Positions 18,752 through 28,044 of a stretch of 64,000 bases of DNA are shown here, one piece after another. Under the pieces are notes generated by a model. It was not told where the DNA came from. It saw only the letters and a list, made by a program, of their open reading frames with translations, and did not search any database. How positions within the stretch are numbered: position 1 is the first letter of the stretch; each line of letters begins with the position of its first letter. The position numbers and the translations under genes are program-made. Where the stretch lies: NCBI GenBank assembly GCA_030613505.1, contig JAUWLW010000003.1:1-64000 (forward strand), given 5' to 3'. Origin of the DNA: Candidatus Zixiibacteriota bacterium. GTDB taxonomy: Bacteria > RBG-13-66-14 > B26-G2 > WVWN01.

Positions 18752-18775
18752 GAAAGCCCCCGTACGGGGGCTTTC
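18752..18775. terminator. Bidirectional terminator
   Basis: A perfect 10-bp stem (gaaagccccc / gggggctttc) with a GTAC loop, between convergent genes ending at 18688 (+) and 18804 (-). The stem's own A and T ends supply the tract for either direction. Confidence 0.75.
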
Positions 18776-18803
18776 GCTTCACAATTAGGCCGTGATTACG
18801 TGA

Positions 18804-19550
18804 TTACCGGTACATCGCCTTGACTTTGCCGAGCGAAGCGGGTTCGACGCCTACGTTATAGCCGTCCCACATGAAATTAAGGATGTTGGCGTAGAGTGTC
18901 TGCACGGAAACTAGTTTGCAGTGAATCTTGTAGCCGCTGATTACGCCGTGTTTGTCGGGCGCTACGCAAATCCCGGCCTGCCCGGGAGTCGACGTGGCGG
19001 TCCAGCCCGTTACCGCCGGGGTAGCGGTAGTGAGCGTTAATGGGTGGCCGGCGGTACCGACGCCCGCGTTGCCGTATGTCCAGCTGGTAATACCCTTGCA
19101 AATAGGGTGGCTTGCGACCCACGTGTAATGCGGTTTCGGCGGCATCGTTAAACGGCGCGTGCAAGTGACGCCCATTGCGCTTTTGATGGGGTTTTCGAGG
19201 CTGTAGTGCATACCCCAGTCGTTGAAGAAGAACGGCCCACGTTTCTTGTTGTACCAATCGGCCATAGCCTGGTAATCGGAAGTATTCAACGACCGATAGT
19301 TGTTGGTGGCATAGAGAGCCATATCCCAGGGCCCTCCGGTTTTCAAAGCCGAGACAAACGCGGAAATTTGGTTATCGGTGTACGACGTGACCGCGGATTT
19401 TGGGAAAGTAGTTTTTATGGTCGGGACGAAGTACGAGCCGTAGCCGCCCAATATGCCGTAACAGACGAGGATTTTACCAGGGTCCGCCGCCTGCGCCAAC
19501 GCCGCCGTGCCGCATAGCAACGCTACGGTAATTACGAAAATCTTCCTCAT
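18804..19550 (-). CDS. Secreted amidotransferase-fold-like protein with C-terminal tag
   Basis: 248 aa with a signal peptide (MRKIFVITVALLCGTAALAQA). 'GKILVCYGILGGYGSYF', 'WDMALYATNNYRSL' and 'ADWYNKKRGPFFFNDW' resemble class I glutamine-amidotransferase-like (ThuA-type) folds, in which a carbohydrate or ligand site replaces the Cys triad. That resemblance is tentative. It ends GVEPASLGKVKAMYR, the same tag as the proteins at 37-828 and 2099-2872. It has a strong own promoter and a terminator. Confidence 0.7.
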   Translation of the reverse strand: MRKIFVITVALLCGTAALAQAADPGKILVCYGILGGYGSYFVPTIKTTFPKSAVTSYTDNQISAFVSALKTGGPWDMALYATNNYRSLNTSDYQAMADWYNKKRGPFFFNDWGMHYSLENPIKSAMGVTCTRRLTMPPKPHYTWVASHPICKGITSWTYGNAGVGTAGHPLTLTTATPAVTGWTATSTPGQAGICVAPDKHGVISGYKIHCKLVSVQTLYANILNFMWDGYNVGVEPASLGKVKAMYR

Positions 19551-19601
19551 TATATCCTCCTCTCAATCGGTTATTAAACGCCAAACCTACCTACCGGTTT
19601 A

Positions 19602-19630
19602 ATTTTATACAAGCCGGGCCAACTTGTCAA
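19602..19630 (-). promoter_or_regulatory. Strong sigma-70-like promoter
   Basis: TTGACA and TAAAAT are separated by 17 bases on the minus strand, upstream of the tagged secreted protein at 18804-19550. It begins about 20 bases after the RNase P RNA 3' end. Confidence 0.65.
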
Positions 19631-19650
19631 GCCTTTTTTTCGCAACCTGC

Positions 19651-20042
19651 GGAAGGCGCCCTGTAATCCGGGTTCTGTATCCCTCCTTGCGGAGGGACGG
19701 CGGCCATTCATCTGGGCCGGACGTCGCCGCCCGGCTCGAGCGGCCTACCCGCGGCGGCGCGTTCTCTCGAACGCTTGACCCGGGCCGGTCCCGCCGCCTA
19801 TTCGGCCTTGCTTCGGGTGGGGTTTGCCTTGCCGGCGTCGTTGCCGAAGCCGCGGTGAGCTCTTACCTCGCCTTTTCACCCTTGCCTGTGCGCCGCGCGA
19901 AGCGGGCCATCGGCGGTATGTTTTCTGTGGCACTTTCCGTCGCCTTGCGACGCCCGGGTGTTACCCGGCACCCTGCCCGGCGAAGCCCGGAATTTCCTCG
20001 GCCTGCGCTTTACGCGCGGCCGCGGCCGCCCGGGCACCTTCC
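19651..20042 (-). ncRNA. rnpB: RNase P RNA, class A
   Basis: RNA component of RNase P, which trims tRNA 5' ends. On the minus strand the 3' part contains the conserved 'CCCAGATGAATGGC' and 'ACAGAACCCGG' segments. The middle contains 'GGAAAGTGCCACAGAAAACA' and 'GGTGAAAAGGCGAGGTAAG', hallmarks of bacterial type A. The ends pair as P1: positions 20042-20032 with 19661-19651 (11 pairs, one G-U). ~392 nt is a normal size. No protein gene overlaps it; plus-strand reading frames here are spurious. Confidence 0.95.
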
Positions 20043-20132
20043 AATTTAATTTATAGCATATTTCCGGCGGATATGGAACCCCTAGACGCAAGTAATTTGA
20101 AGGCCAAGAAGAACCCGGTAGGAAAATAGTGT

Positions 20133-20161
20133 TTGCACATCAATACAAAACATGTTATATT
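20133..20161 (+). promoter_or_regulatory. Sigma-70-like promoter for rpmE
   Basis: TTGCAC and TATATT are separated by 17 bases, about 38 bases before the L31 start. Confidence 0.55.
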
Positions 20162-20198
20162 ACCCGTCGAGTTTTTAAGTAAAAGGCAGAAAAACAAA

Positions 20199-20642
20199 AT
20201 GAAAAAAGACGTGCACCCCGAGTACGAGCTGGCTATCGTCCGCTGCGCTTGCGGCAACGAAGTCGAGATAAGGATTACCCGACCCGGCGTTAGCGTCGAA
20301 ATCTGCTCCAACTGCCACCCGTTCTACACCGGCAAGCAGAAACTCGTCGATACCGCGGGCCGCGTCGACCGTTTCCGTAAACGCTACGGCCTGGCCGAGG
20401 ATGGCTCCACGACCGAAGCCATTGCCCGCGGCGAAAAATTGCGTAAAGACAAAGAAGCACGCACCAAGAAAGAGAAACCCGCGGAAGCGAAGCCTGAACC
20501 TAAACAGGCCAAGGCCAAAGCTAAAGCCGACCCCGCCGAAAAGCCACCCGCCGAGGCTAAAGCTAAACCGGCACGTCGAAAAACGGCGGAGAAGAACGAA
20601 AGCTCGCCGGCTACAAAAAGTAAAACGAAACCCGCGGACTAA
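20199..20642 (+). CDS. rpmE: Ribosomal protein L31 with long basic tail
   Basis: 147 aa. The first ~70 residues are standard zinc-type L31: '[19 protein letters not shown]', '[24 protein letters not shown]' with the C-x-C and C-x-x-C ligands. ATG 20199 is chosen over the in-frame ATG 20133, which lies inside the promoter. The remaining ~75 residues are a K/A/P/E-rich low-complexity tail not found in typical ~70 aa L31, probably disordered and RNA- or protein-binding. Confidence 0.93.
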   Translation: MKKDVHPEYELAIVRCACGNEVEIRITRPGVSVEICSNCHPFYTGKQKLVDTAGRVDRFRKRYGLAEDGSTTEAIARGEKLRKDKEARTKKEKPAEAKPEPKQAKAKAKADPAEKPPAEAKAKPARRKTAEKNESSPATKSKTKPAD

Positions 20643-20665
20643 AACCGGCAGCGAAATCTATTTAA

Positions 20666-20692
20666 AAGGACGGCCACAAGGCCGTCCTTCTT
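20666..20692 (+). terminator. Rho-independent terminator
   Basis: A 10-bp stem (aaggacggcc / ggccgtcctt) with an ACAA loop and a trailing T-rich tract, 23 bases after the L31 stop. It may also serve the convergent TolC-like gene. Confidence 0.75.
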
Positions 20693-20712
20693 CGTATTAC
20701 GGTTTTTAATCG

Positions 20713-22062
20713 TTAATAGTTGAGCTCGTCCAGTTCGCCGCGCGCGCGGCGCATGTTTAATTTCGCGAGCGCGTAGCCGCGTAACGACTGGTAATAACCG
20801 AGGCGGGCTTGCGTGAGCGCGGCTTGCGCGTCCAACACCTCGAGGTTGGACATCAAACCCGCATCGTAGCGCGCTAGCGCGATCTCCTGGCCCCGTTCCG
20901 CCAGCGTTACGTTGTCCTTTTGCGAACGCACCGTCGCCTCCGCCGTCTTCAACGCGTCGTAGGCGCCCCTCACCTCTACGTCGATGCTCTCAGATAAGCG
21001 AGCTTTGCTAAGTTCCGCTTTATAAAGGTCGGCCCGCGCTTGTCGGACGCGACCCCGCGTCGCGAAGCCGTCGAAAATCGGCCAGGAGACCGATAAGTTC
21101 AGCGTCGTTTGGTCGTACCAATCGTCGCGGAAATTTAAATTGGCCAGCTCGTTGGCATACTCGGAAAAGGCGGCCATGAAATATACCGACGGGTTATCGC
21201 CGGCCCGGGCTATTTTAACGTTGGCCTCGGCCAATCGCCTCGTCAACTCGAACCGCGCCAACTCGGGCCGCCTTTCATCGGCGACCGCCAACGATTCCTC
21301 CAGATCGTATATCTCGATTTCGTACGAGAGCCTATCCGTTAAAGCGAGCTCGGCATCGGGCGGGAGGTTCAACAGCATTAGTAAATACCGAATGGACGCC
21401 ATCCGCTGGTCTATCGCCTCTCGTTGCGCCGTCTCCAGGTTCGTGAGTTCGACTCGCGCCCGCAAGACGTCGTATTCGGAAACGAGGCCGGCGTCGTATC
21501 GGTCTTCCGTCGACTGGACGTGGTTGAGAGCGACGGCTACGCCGGTATCTGCGACGCCCACCGCCTCGTCGGCAAGGACGGCGTCGTAATACGCCTTGAC
21601 TATGTTGTAAATCGTATCCGAATGCTTCTGGCGGAGTTGCTCGTCGGCCAGCGCGAAATAAGATTTCGAAACGCCGTACGCGGTCCAAGCTCGGCCGCCC
21701 TGGTATAAAGGTTGAGTGGCCGTAATACCCACGTTCATATTCTCGTTGTACCCCGCGGCGAACTCGATATCCTCGGACGGGAAGCCCTCGCCGAACGTGT
21801 TCTCTTCGAGAATCAACGTCGGCAGGCCGAAGATCTTCGTAGCGGACGCGTCGATCGTCACCTGCGGGAATAGGGCCGACTTAGCCTCGGTTATTTGCGC
21901 CGTCGCCCTGGCGACGTCTTCTTGGGCGCCGAGGTAGTCCTCGTCGACTTCGAGGGCGCGCTCTACCGCGTCGGCGAGCGAAAGCTTCAACGGCGCCTCC
22001 TCGGCGAAGGCAACCGAACCGACGCAGGCGGCGCAAAAGGTCAGTAATTTTAAAACTCTCAT
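20713..22062 (-). CDS. TolC-family outer-membrane efflux protein
   Basis: 449 aa. ATG 22062 (GGAGGAG just upstream, start overlapping the TetR stop as TAATG) gives a good signal peptide (MRVLKLLTFCAACVGSVAFA). The mature protein has the two-fold TolC repeat: 'LSLADAVERALE', 'ARATAQITEAKSALFPQV', long coiled coils, then 'LSVSWPIFDGFATRGRVRQA' and 'AQAALTQARLGYYQSLRGYALAKLNMRRA'. It forms the outer-membrane channel of efflux or type I export. Coexpression with the TetR regulator suggests drug or lipid efflux. Partner pump genes are not adjacent. Confidence 0.9.
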   Translation of the reverse strand: MRVLKLLTFCAACVGSVAFAEEAPLKLSLADAVERALEVDEDYLGAQEDVARATAQITEAKSALFPQVTIDASATKIFGLPTLILEENTFGEGFPSEDIEFAAGYNENMNVGITATQPLYQGGRAWTAYGVSKSYFALADEQLRQKHSDTIYNIVKAYYDAVLADEAVGVADTGVAVALNHVQSTEDRYDAGLVSEYDVLRARVELTNLETAQREAIDQRMASIRYLLMLLNLPPDAELALTDRLSYEIEIYDLEESLAVADERRPELARFELTRRLAEANVKIARAGDNPSVYFMAAFSEYANELANLNFRDDWYDQTTLNLSVSWPIFDGFATRGRVRQARADLYKAELSKARLSESIDVEVRGAYDALKTAEATVRSQKDNVTLAERGQEIALARYDAGLMSNLEVLDAQAALTQARLGYYQSLRGYALAKLNMRRARGELDELNY

Positions 22063-22715
22063 TACTCCTCCGGAGCGTCCGGGCGTAGCCACCGTACGCC
22101 GTCCAGATAAATATCGCACAACATATCAGCTCCGTCGGTAAGCCTTTCGGCGCCTCCGTATCGAAGCATATATACGGAATAATAATGAACAATACCTAAA
22201 AGCAGGAACCCGAGGAACCTCGCGTCGTATTCCTTTAATAGGCCGTCGCGGATTCCGACCGCGAACTTCGCCCCCAAGAGATCGCCTAACTCCCCGAGAC
22301 GCTTCATCACTACGCCGTGCAATCTCTCAACTACCTCGGGCTTGCCGGTTTCGCGATACGCCATCGCCGCACGATAGAAATCGGCGCGCGATTCGAAAAA
22401 TTCCAGGAAAACGCGGATAACCGCTCGAGCCGTGGCGGTAGCGTCCGCTTCCTCCGCCAACGCTTCCTTCGTCCGCGCCAGAACGTCGTCGAATTCGTAC
22501 TCGACGAGTTCGGCGAAGAGCTCGGCCTTCGAGTCGAAGTAACTGTACAACGTACCCTTAGCGAACTCCGCCTCGCGGGCCACCTCGTCGAGCGTGGCGC
22601 CCTCGTAGCCGTGCGCGCCGAAGACCTTCCGGGCCGCCGCTAATATCTCCCGGCGCCGCGCCAACTTCTCGCGCTCGCGCCGGCTTAATCCTTTATTATC
22701 ATCTTCCATCGCCAT
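22062..22715 (-). CDS. TetR/AcrR-family repressor
   Basis: 217 aa. The N-terminal helix-turn-helix is 'RREILAAARKVFGAHGYEGATLDEVAREAEFAKGTLYSYF' in pattern (residues ~20-65), followed by a helical ligand domain. It probably represses its own operon with the TolC-like gene. A perfect 12-base palindrome of TetR-operator type lies seven bases before its start. The inducing ligand is unknown. Confidence 0.92.
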   Translation of the reverse strand: MAMEDDNKGLSRREREKLARRREILAAARKVFGAHGYEGATLDEVAREAEFAKGTLYSYFDSKAELFAELVEYEFDDVLARTKEALAEEADATATARAVIRVFLEFFESRADFYRAAMAYRETGKPEVVERLHGVVMKRLGELGDLLGAKFAVGIRDGLLKEYDARFLGFLLLGIVHYYSVYMLRYGGAERLTDGADMLCDIYLDGVRWLRPDAPEE

Positions 22716-22721
22716 AAAATA

Positions 22722-22733
22722 GACCGGCCGGTC
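22722..22733. promoter_or_regulatory. Probable TetR operator palindrome
   Basis: GACCGGCCGGTC is a perfect inverted repeat immediately upstream of the TetR gene. It matches the gaCCGnnCGGtc style of many AcrR/TetR operators. Autorepression is inferred. Confidence 0.6.
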
Positions 22734-22807
22734 AAAGAATAAACTATTCGGGCCGGTTACTGAACTAATCGTAGCATAAATACCTTTTTAATACAATAAT
22801 ATAAGGC

Positions 22808-22832
22808 AAAAAAAGCCGGCGTCAAAGCCGGC
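22808..22832 (-). terminator. Rho-independent terminator after pgk
   Basis: On the minus strand, GCCGGC, a 6-base loop, GCCGGC, then seven T. It lies 24 bases after the pgk stop. Confidence 0.8.
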
Positions 22833-22856
22833 GTTTGAATTCACGCTCCTTTGCTA

Positions 22857-24029
22857 TTACCGGCTTAAGACCTCTATGGCCGCCAACGGTTTACCTTCCA
22901 AATACTTCAACGACGCGCCGCCACCGGTCGAAATGTGGCTAAGGCGGTCGGCGACGCCGAATTGGCGCGCGGCCTGGACCGTCTCGCCGCCCCCCGCGAC
23001 GGTTACCGCGCCGGATTCCGCGATCGCCCGGGCGACAGCTTCCGTCCCGTCGGCAAAGGCCGGGACCTCGAATACGCCCATAGGACCGTTCCAGAAGATC
23101 GCCCCGGCGTCCACGGTACCGGCGGTAAACCGCTGGATCGTCTCCGAGCCGATGTCGGCGCCGACGTAGCCCTCCGGGATGGAGGCACAGTCCACGGCCC
23201 GGGCGGATGCCGGTTCGTCGAGCGCCCTCGCGACGACGTGGTCGCCCGGCAGCTCGACTTTCTCGCCGGCCTCATCCAACACCTTTTTCGCATCGGCCAG
23301 GAAGTCATCTTCCACCAACGACGAGCCGACGTCGTAGCCTTGCGCCTTAAGGAAGGTATAGGCCATGCCGCCGCCGATCAGGAAGTGGTCCACCGTACCC
23401 AGCATATTGGTTACGACGGCAAGTTTGGTGCTTAGCTTAGCTCCCCCGAGCACGAACACCAGCGGCCGCGGCGGGTCCTCCAACAGCCTATCGAAGTACT
23501 GAATCTCTTTGGTCAAGAGGTAGCCGGCAACCGCCGGCTTGACGAGCTCGGCGACGCCGTAGTTCGACGCGTGTTTGCGGTGGGCCGTTCCGAAGGCGTC
23601 GTCGACGAAGACGTCCGCGAGCGCCGCAAGGCCCTTGGCGAAGGAATGGTCGTTCTCGGTCTCGCCCGCCCAGAAGCGCGTGTTCTCGAGCACAAGGACG
23701 TCGCCGTCGGCAAGGCGGTTCGCCGCTTTCTCCGCCGCCGGGCCGACGCACGTCTCGACGAACGCGGCGTCGCGGCCCAATTTCTCGCTCAAAACCGCGG
23801 CGACGGGCCCCAAGCTAAGCTCCGGCCTGACCTCGCCCTTGGGTCGGCCGAGGTGCGAACAGATTATGACGCGCGCGCCGTCGCCGACCAGTTTTCTGAT
23901 AGTAGGAAGCGTCGCCACGATGCGCGTTTCGTCCGCCACCCGCCCTTCCTTCAGCGGCACGTTCAAGTCCGCGCGTACCAGCACGCGCTTGCCGGCGACG
24001 TCGACGTCGTCTATGGTCTTTACTTCCAT
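22857..24029 (-). CDS. pgk: Phosphoglycerate kinase
   Basis: 390 aa. Typical motifs: 'GKRVLVRADLNVPL', 'ICSHLGRPKGE', 'ENTRFWAGETEND', 'FVLGGAKLSTKL' and 'TVAGGGETVQAARQFG...ISTGGGASLKYLEGK' at the nucleotide site. It transfers phosphate between 1,3-bisphosphoglycerate and ADP in glycolysis and gluconeogenesis. It follows gap after seven bases, so the two are cotranscribed, and ends in a terminator. Confidence 0.96.
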   Translation of the reverse strand: MEVKTIDDVDVAGKRVLVRADLNVPLKEGRVADETRIVATLPTIRKLVGDGARVIICSHLGRPKGEVRPELSLGPVAAVLSEKLGRDAAFVETCVGPAAEKAANRLADGDVLVLENTRFWAGETENDHSFAKGLAALADVFVDDAFGTAHRKHASNYGVAELVKPAVAGYLLTKEIQYFDRLLEDPPRPLVFVLGGAKLSTKLAVVTNMLGTVDHFLIGGGMAYTFLKAQGYDVGSSLVEDDFLADAKKVLDEAGEKVELPGDHVVARALDEPASARAVDCASIPEGYVGADIGSETIQRFTAGTVDAGAIFWNGPMGVFEVPAFADGTEAVARAIAESGAVTVAGGGETVQAARQFGVADRLSHISTGGGASLKYLEGKPLAAIEVLSR

Positions 24030-24036
24030 AACGTCC

Positions 24037-25086
<1,050 letters not shown>

Positions 25087-25118
25087 TCAAAACCGTCGGT
25101 TACGCGCAACGCACAAAT

Positions 25119-25241
25119 TTACGCAGGCTTCCGCCCGCGAATCGAATAAAAAATGCTCGAGCTCGTCTTATAAAGATCGCCGCTCTCCTCGATGATGCGG
25201 CGGTGGCGCTCGTCGGTCCAGTCGACTCTCTTGCTACTCAT
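25119..25241 (-). CDS. Small hypothetical protein coupled to DUF2723 gene
   Basis: 40 aa reading frame, too short for most gene finders. Its ATG overlaps the upstream stop as ATGA, the usual sign of coupled translation. The product is charged at the start and ends 'SIFYSIRGRKPA'. I do not recognise it. It could be a genuine small subunit or the leftover 3' end of a longer gene. Codon choice resembles its neighbours. Confidence 0.4.
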   Translation of the reverse strand: MSSKRVDWTDERHRRIIEESGDLYKTSSSIFYSIRGRKPA

Positions 25242-27193
25242 TTCCCTTCGTCGGAATCCCACGGACGGAGTATCTCGAAAATATAGAACGGCCCTAATCC
25301 ATGGTGAGAATAATACAAAGGTCCATCCGCGGCTCGCCAGTCGGAAGTTAACGGTACGAATATTATACCAGAACTCCGAATGGAGTATACGTCTTCACCT
25401 ATCTCCACGTGTAACCCGTCAAGGCCGTAGGGAGCGTCGCCGTCGCACCCGAATCCGATAACGGACGTCGGAGGAGGCGCTAACTTATCGGGGCAAACAA
25501 ACCCCCCGGCGCACGCGCCCCATTTCGCCGCGGCGTAAACTCCCACGCCGTTTTTCTTCCTCCTCCCTGCCAAAAAAACGCAGGTACCGGTTCTGCGTTC
25601 GAGCGGGAAATCGGTGCCCGTTTGACGCCAATAGTACGTTTGCCACCCCCAAATATTTACCCGGCGCGCGACCGTAAAAGGAACTGCGTCACCGATAACC
25701 GCGCAGAACCGGCCGCCGGGAGGTAGTGACGTAATTGCCCGCGCCAGGAATTCCCCCGGAACCGACTCCCGGCGTAAACCCGGCCGGAAGTCTATACTCG
25801 GCCATTCGTTTATGAAATACGCCGCCCGTTCCGGCGTCCAGCGGGGACGGTTCGACCCTATTTCGTCGAAATGGTAAAGGTCCCCCGCCCATAGGCGGGC
25901 CGGCGCTTCCTCCCACGAATCCAAGGTTACGGAATATAAGCCGACGTCCTGCCGGTAATCCAGTACGGAACGATAGTAGACTACCGGCATTAAAACGTGG
26001 TGCTCTGCCAGAACCGCGGCCTCGTACGGCATAATTTTATAAGTTTCTCGGGCTAAACAATCGAAACTTACGTCGTTCGTGTGGTCGACCGCTTCGCAGT
26101 TTTTAACCAGATAATATAGTGGCATTATAAAAAGAACCAACGGGACTATTACACGGGCCCCCCACCACCGCCCGGTAATAGCCTTCGTTATCCATTCGGC
26201 TCCTTGGGCCGCAAACGTAAAAAATAGAACCAGCGGTATAATTAAATATGGCTCGTCGGAAGCGTAGGGGTAGGCGACGTACGCCCAGAGGAACCCAGCG
26301 GTTGTGACCGCGAGCGCCCCTGCGATCAACCCCCACTTCCTGCCCTGGACGATAAAGGCGGCCACGCCCGCGGGGACCAATAGGAGTAGGCCGTACTTCA
26401 TCTGGAAGATTAATCCACCCAAAACGTCTTTACTTAAACTTTTCGCCTCGCCGAAGCCGGTAGTAAAGAAATCGTAGCGCCAGATTTTAAATAACTCGTT
26501 GTACACCCGGCCCCACGTGATTAAACGCGTTTGCCCGTACTGGTCCCCGAAATAATCGTTCCTTAAAACGAAATGAATATAAACCGAAATGCCTAATAAG
26601 AAAACGCACGTCGCCGCGGCGGCCCCGCGCTTTCCGGTTAATATAAATACGGCCGCGAGTAACGGCGCGAACAGGGCAAAAGAAACCCGGTTTCCCAGCG
26701 ACAACGTAAATACAAAAACCGCTACTAAGAAGTACCGGGGATCCTTTTTAATTATACCTTCAAACAATAAGTATAGTAATACCGCGGCCGCGAGCGCCTC
26801 GAGGCCAAACGCTTCCGCGCCGGCAGCGGCCGTACCCCAATATGCCGGCGTTAACGCGAACGCCAGCGCCAGCGGCACTCCGACCGCGGGACGAACGCAT
26901 ATAACCCGCCAAGAAGCCCATAACACGGCGACGGCCGCGGCGGCGAATACCGCGTTTAAAAACCCGGCGAAATAAGCCGGATTAACGGCGACCAAGTGGG
27001 GTAAATAAAGTACTTGGTTGAGGAACGGATACCCCGGGTAATGGCCGGGCGCCAGGAAACCGGGCATTACCACAAACTCGCCTAAATCGGACCCGCCTAC
27101 TACCGGGCATAAGCGATATACGTACGCGATCAACGCCGCAGCGAAAACGGCGACCGCGCATCCCAAAACCCTAACCCGGACGCCAACCGCCAT
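25238..27193 (-). CDS. DUF2723 family polytopic membrane protein
   Basis: 651 aa. The first ~390 residues hold ~10 membrane helices. The opening 'GGSDLGEFVVMPGFLAPGHYPGYPFLNQVLYL' matches the DUF2723 pattern (acidic residue in the first loop, then H-x-PGYP), a GT-C-like fold related to protein mannosyltransferases. The C-terminal ~250 residues are soluble and extracytoplasmic. A lipid-linked sugar transferase role is inferred from fold. Third-position AT is higher than in neighbouring genes. Confidence 0.8.
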   Translation of the reverse strand: MAVGVRVRVLGCAVAVFAAALIAYVYRLCPVVGGSDLGEFVVMPGFLAPGHYPGYPFLNQVLYLPHLVAVNPAYFAGFLNAVFAAAAVAVLWASWRVICVRPAVGVPLALAFALTPAYWGTAAAGAEAFGLEALAAAVLLYLLFEGIIKKDPRYFLVAVFVFTLSLGNRVSFALFAPLLAAVFILTGKRGAAAATCVFLLGISVYIHFVLRNDYFGDQYGQTRLITWGRVYNELFKIWRYDFFTTGFGEAKSLSKDVLGGLIFQMKYGLLLLVPAGVAAFIVQGRKWGLIAGALAVTTAGFLWAYVAYPYASDEPYLIIPLVLFFTFAAQGAEWITKAITGRWWGARVIVPLVLFIMPLYYLVKNCEAVDHTNDVSFDCLARETYKIMPYEAAVLAEHHVLMPVVYYRSVLDYRQDVGLYSVTLDSWEEAPARLWAGDLYHFDEIGSNRPRWTPERAAYFINEWPSIDFRPGLRRESVPGEFLARAITSLPPGGRFCAVIGDAVPFTVARRVNIWGWQTYYWRQTGTDFPLERRTGTCVFLAGRRKKNGVGVYAAAKWGACAGGFVCPDKLAPPPTSVIGFGCDGDAPYGLDGLHVEIGEDVYSIRSSGIIFVPLTSDWRAADGPLYYSHHGLGPFYIFEILRPWDSDEGK

Positions 27194-27318
27194 AATTATC
27201 TGCCTCTTGCCTAACGCGGAAACCTACGTACTCTACCCAACCGCCCACCTAGCCGGCGTTTACGGGACCCGCAAAACTTCGACGACGGTACCCCCGCCGT
27301 CGCTAAACCCGCCTAATC

Positions 27319-28029
27319 TTAATTATAACTCAACGCCGCGGCGAGCTCGCGCCCTTTTAATAATGCACCCTCGCGTTTGAAAGGTTCGAACGCGACGGAC
27401 ATCAATACGACGTTGTCGTACCCACGGCCTACGAAGACGAAGTACTCGCCGTCGTACCCCTGGCGCTCGCGCTCGGCGGCGGTATAACGGTAACAACCCT
27501 CGACGCCGACGTCGGCAAGGTTCGCCTCGAGGCGCGAAGGCGCGACGTACGCCAGCGGCGTCGCCTCGAGCGCAGCCTTATCCGTTATCCGTTCGGCGTA
27601 AGCCTTTGCGTGCGCAAACAACAACTTGCGGTCGCCGCCGTACCAGAAATATTGGCCCGGGACTTCCGCTTCGCGGCGGAGGCGGATTTGCTTACTACCG
27701 TCCGCGCTCTCCAAGAAATACTCGAAGGGCGGCGCCTCCGCGGAACGTTCTTCAGGCGTTTTGACCTCGTAGCCGAGCGGCAGCGTTATCTCGAGGCCGC
27801 GGCCGTAGAAATGAACGGTCCCATTTTCGTCGAGCGACAATCGGTAGGCCTCGTTGACCGGTAGCTTATCCTCTTCGCGGCCTATTTTGCCGGCTTCGCG
27901 CCGGGCGTCGCCCCAAAACTCCCTACCGAGCGGCGAAAAACTCAGGCCGGCAAGCAGACAAGAGCCGGCTAGACACGCCACCAGCAAGACGGCTACGCTA
28001 AGCCAAACGGAGAATTTTTTCGCATCCAT
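27319..28029 (-). CDS. Hypothetical exported/anchored protein
   Basis: 236 aa. A single N-terminal hydrophobic segment (residues ~8-30, containing 'ACLAGSC', possibly a lipobox) is followed by a soluble domain with 'NGTVHFYGRGLEITLPLGYEVKT' and 'YDGEYFVFVGRGYDNVVLMSVAFEPF'. The pattern resembles envelope proteins that measure or bind a ligand, but I cannot assign a family. It lies 15 bases downstream of the ComF-family gene. Confidence 0.6.
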   Translation of the reverse strand: MDAKKFSVWLSVAVLLVACLAGSCLLAGLSFSPLGREFWGDARREAGKIGREEDKLPVNEAYRLSLDENGTVHFYGRGLEITLPLGYEVKTPEERSAEAPPFEYFLESADGSKQIRLRREAEVPGQYFWYGGDRKLLFAHAKAYAERITDKAALEATPLAYVAPSRLEANLADVGVEGCYRYTAAERERQGYDGEYFVFVGRGYDNVVLMSVAFEPFKREGALLKGRELAAALSYN

Positions 28030-28044
28030 ACGGAAGACGATACC

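Noticed and set aside
19624-20049. Plus- and minus-strand reading frames of 100-140 codons
   Set aside because: They lie over the RNase P RNA and have no ribosome sites or family resemblance.
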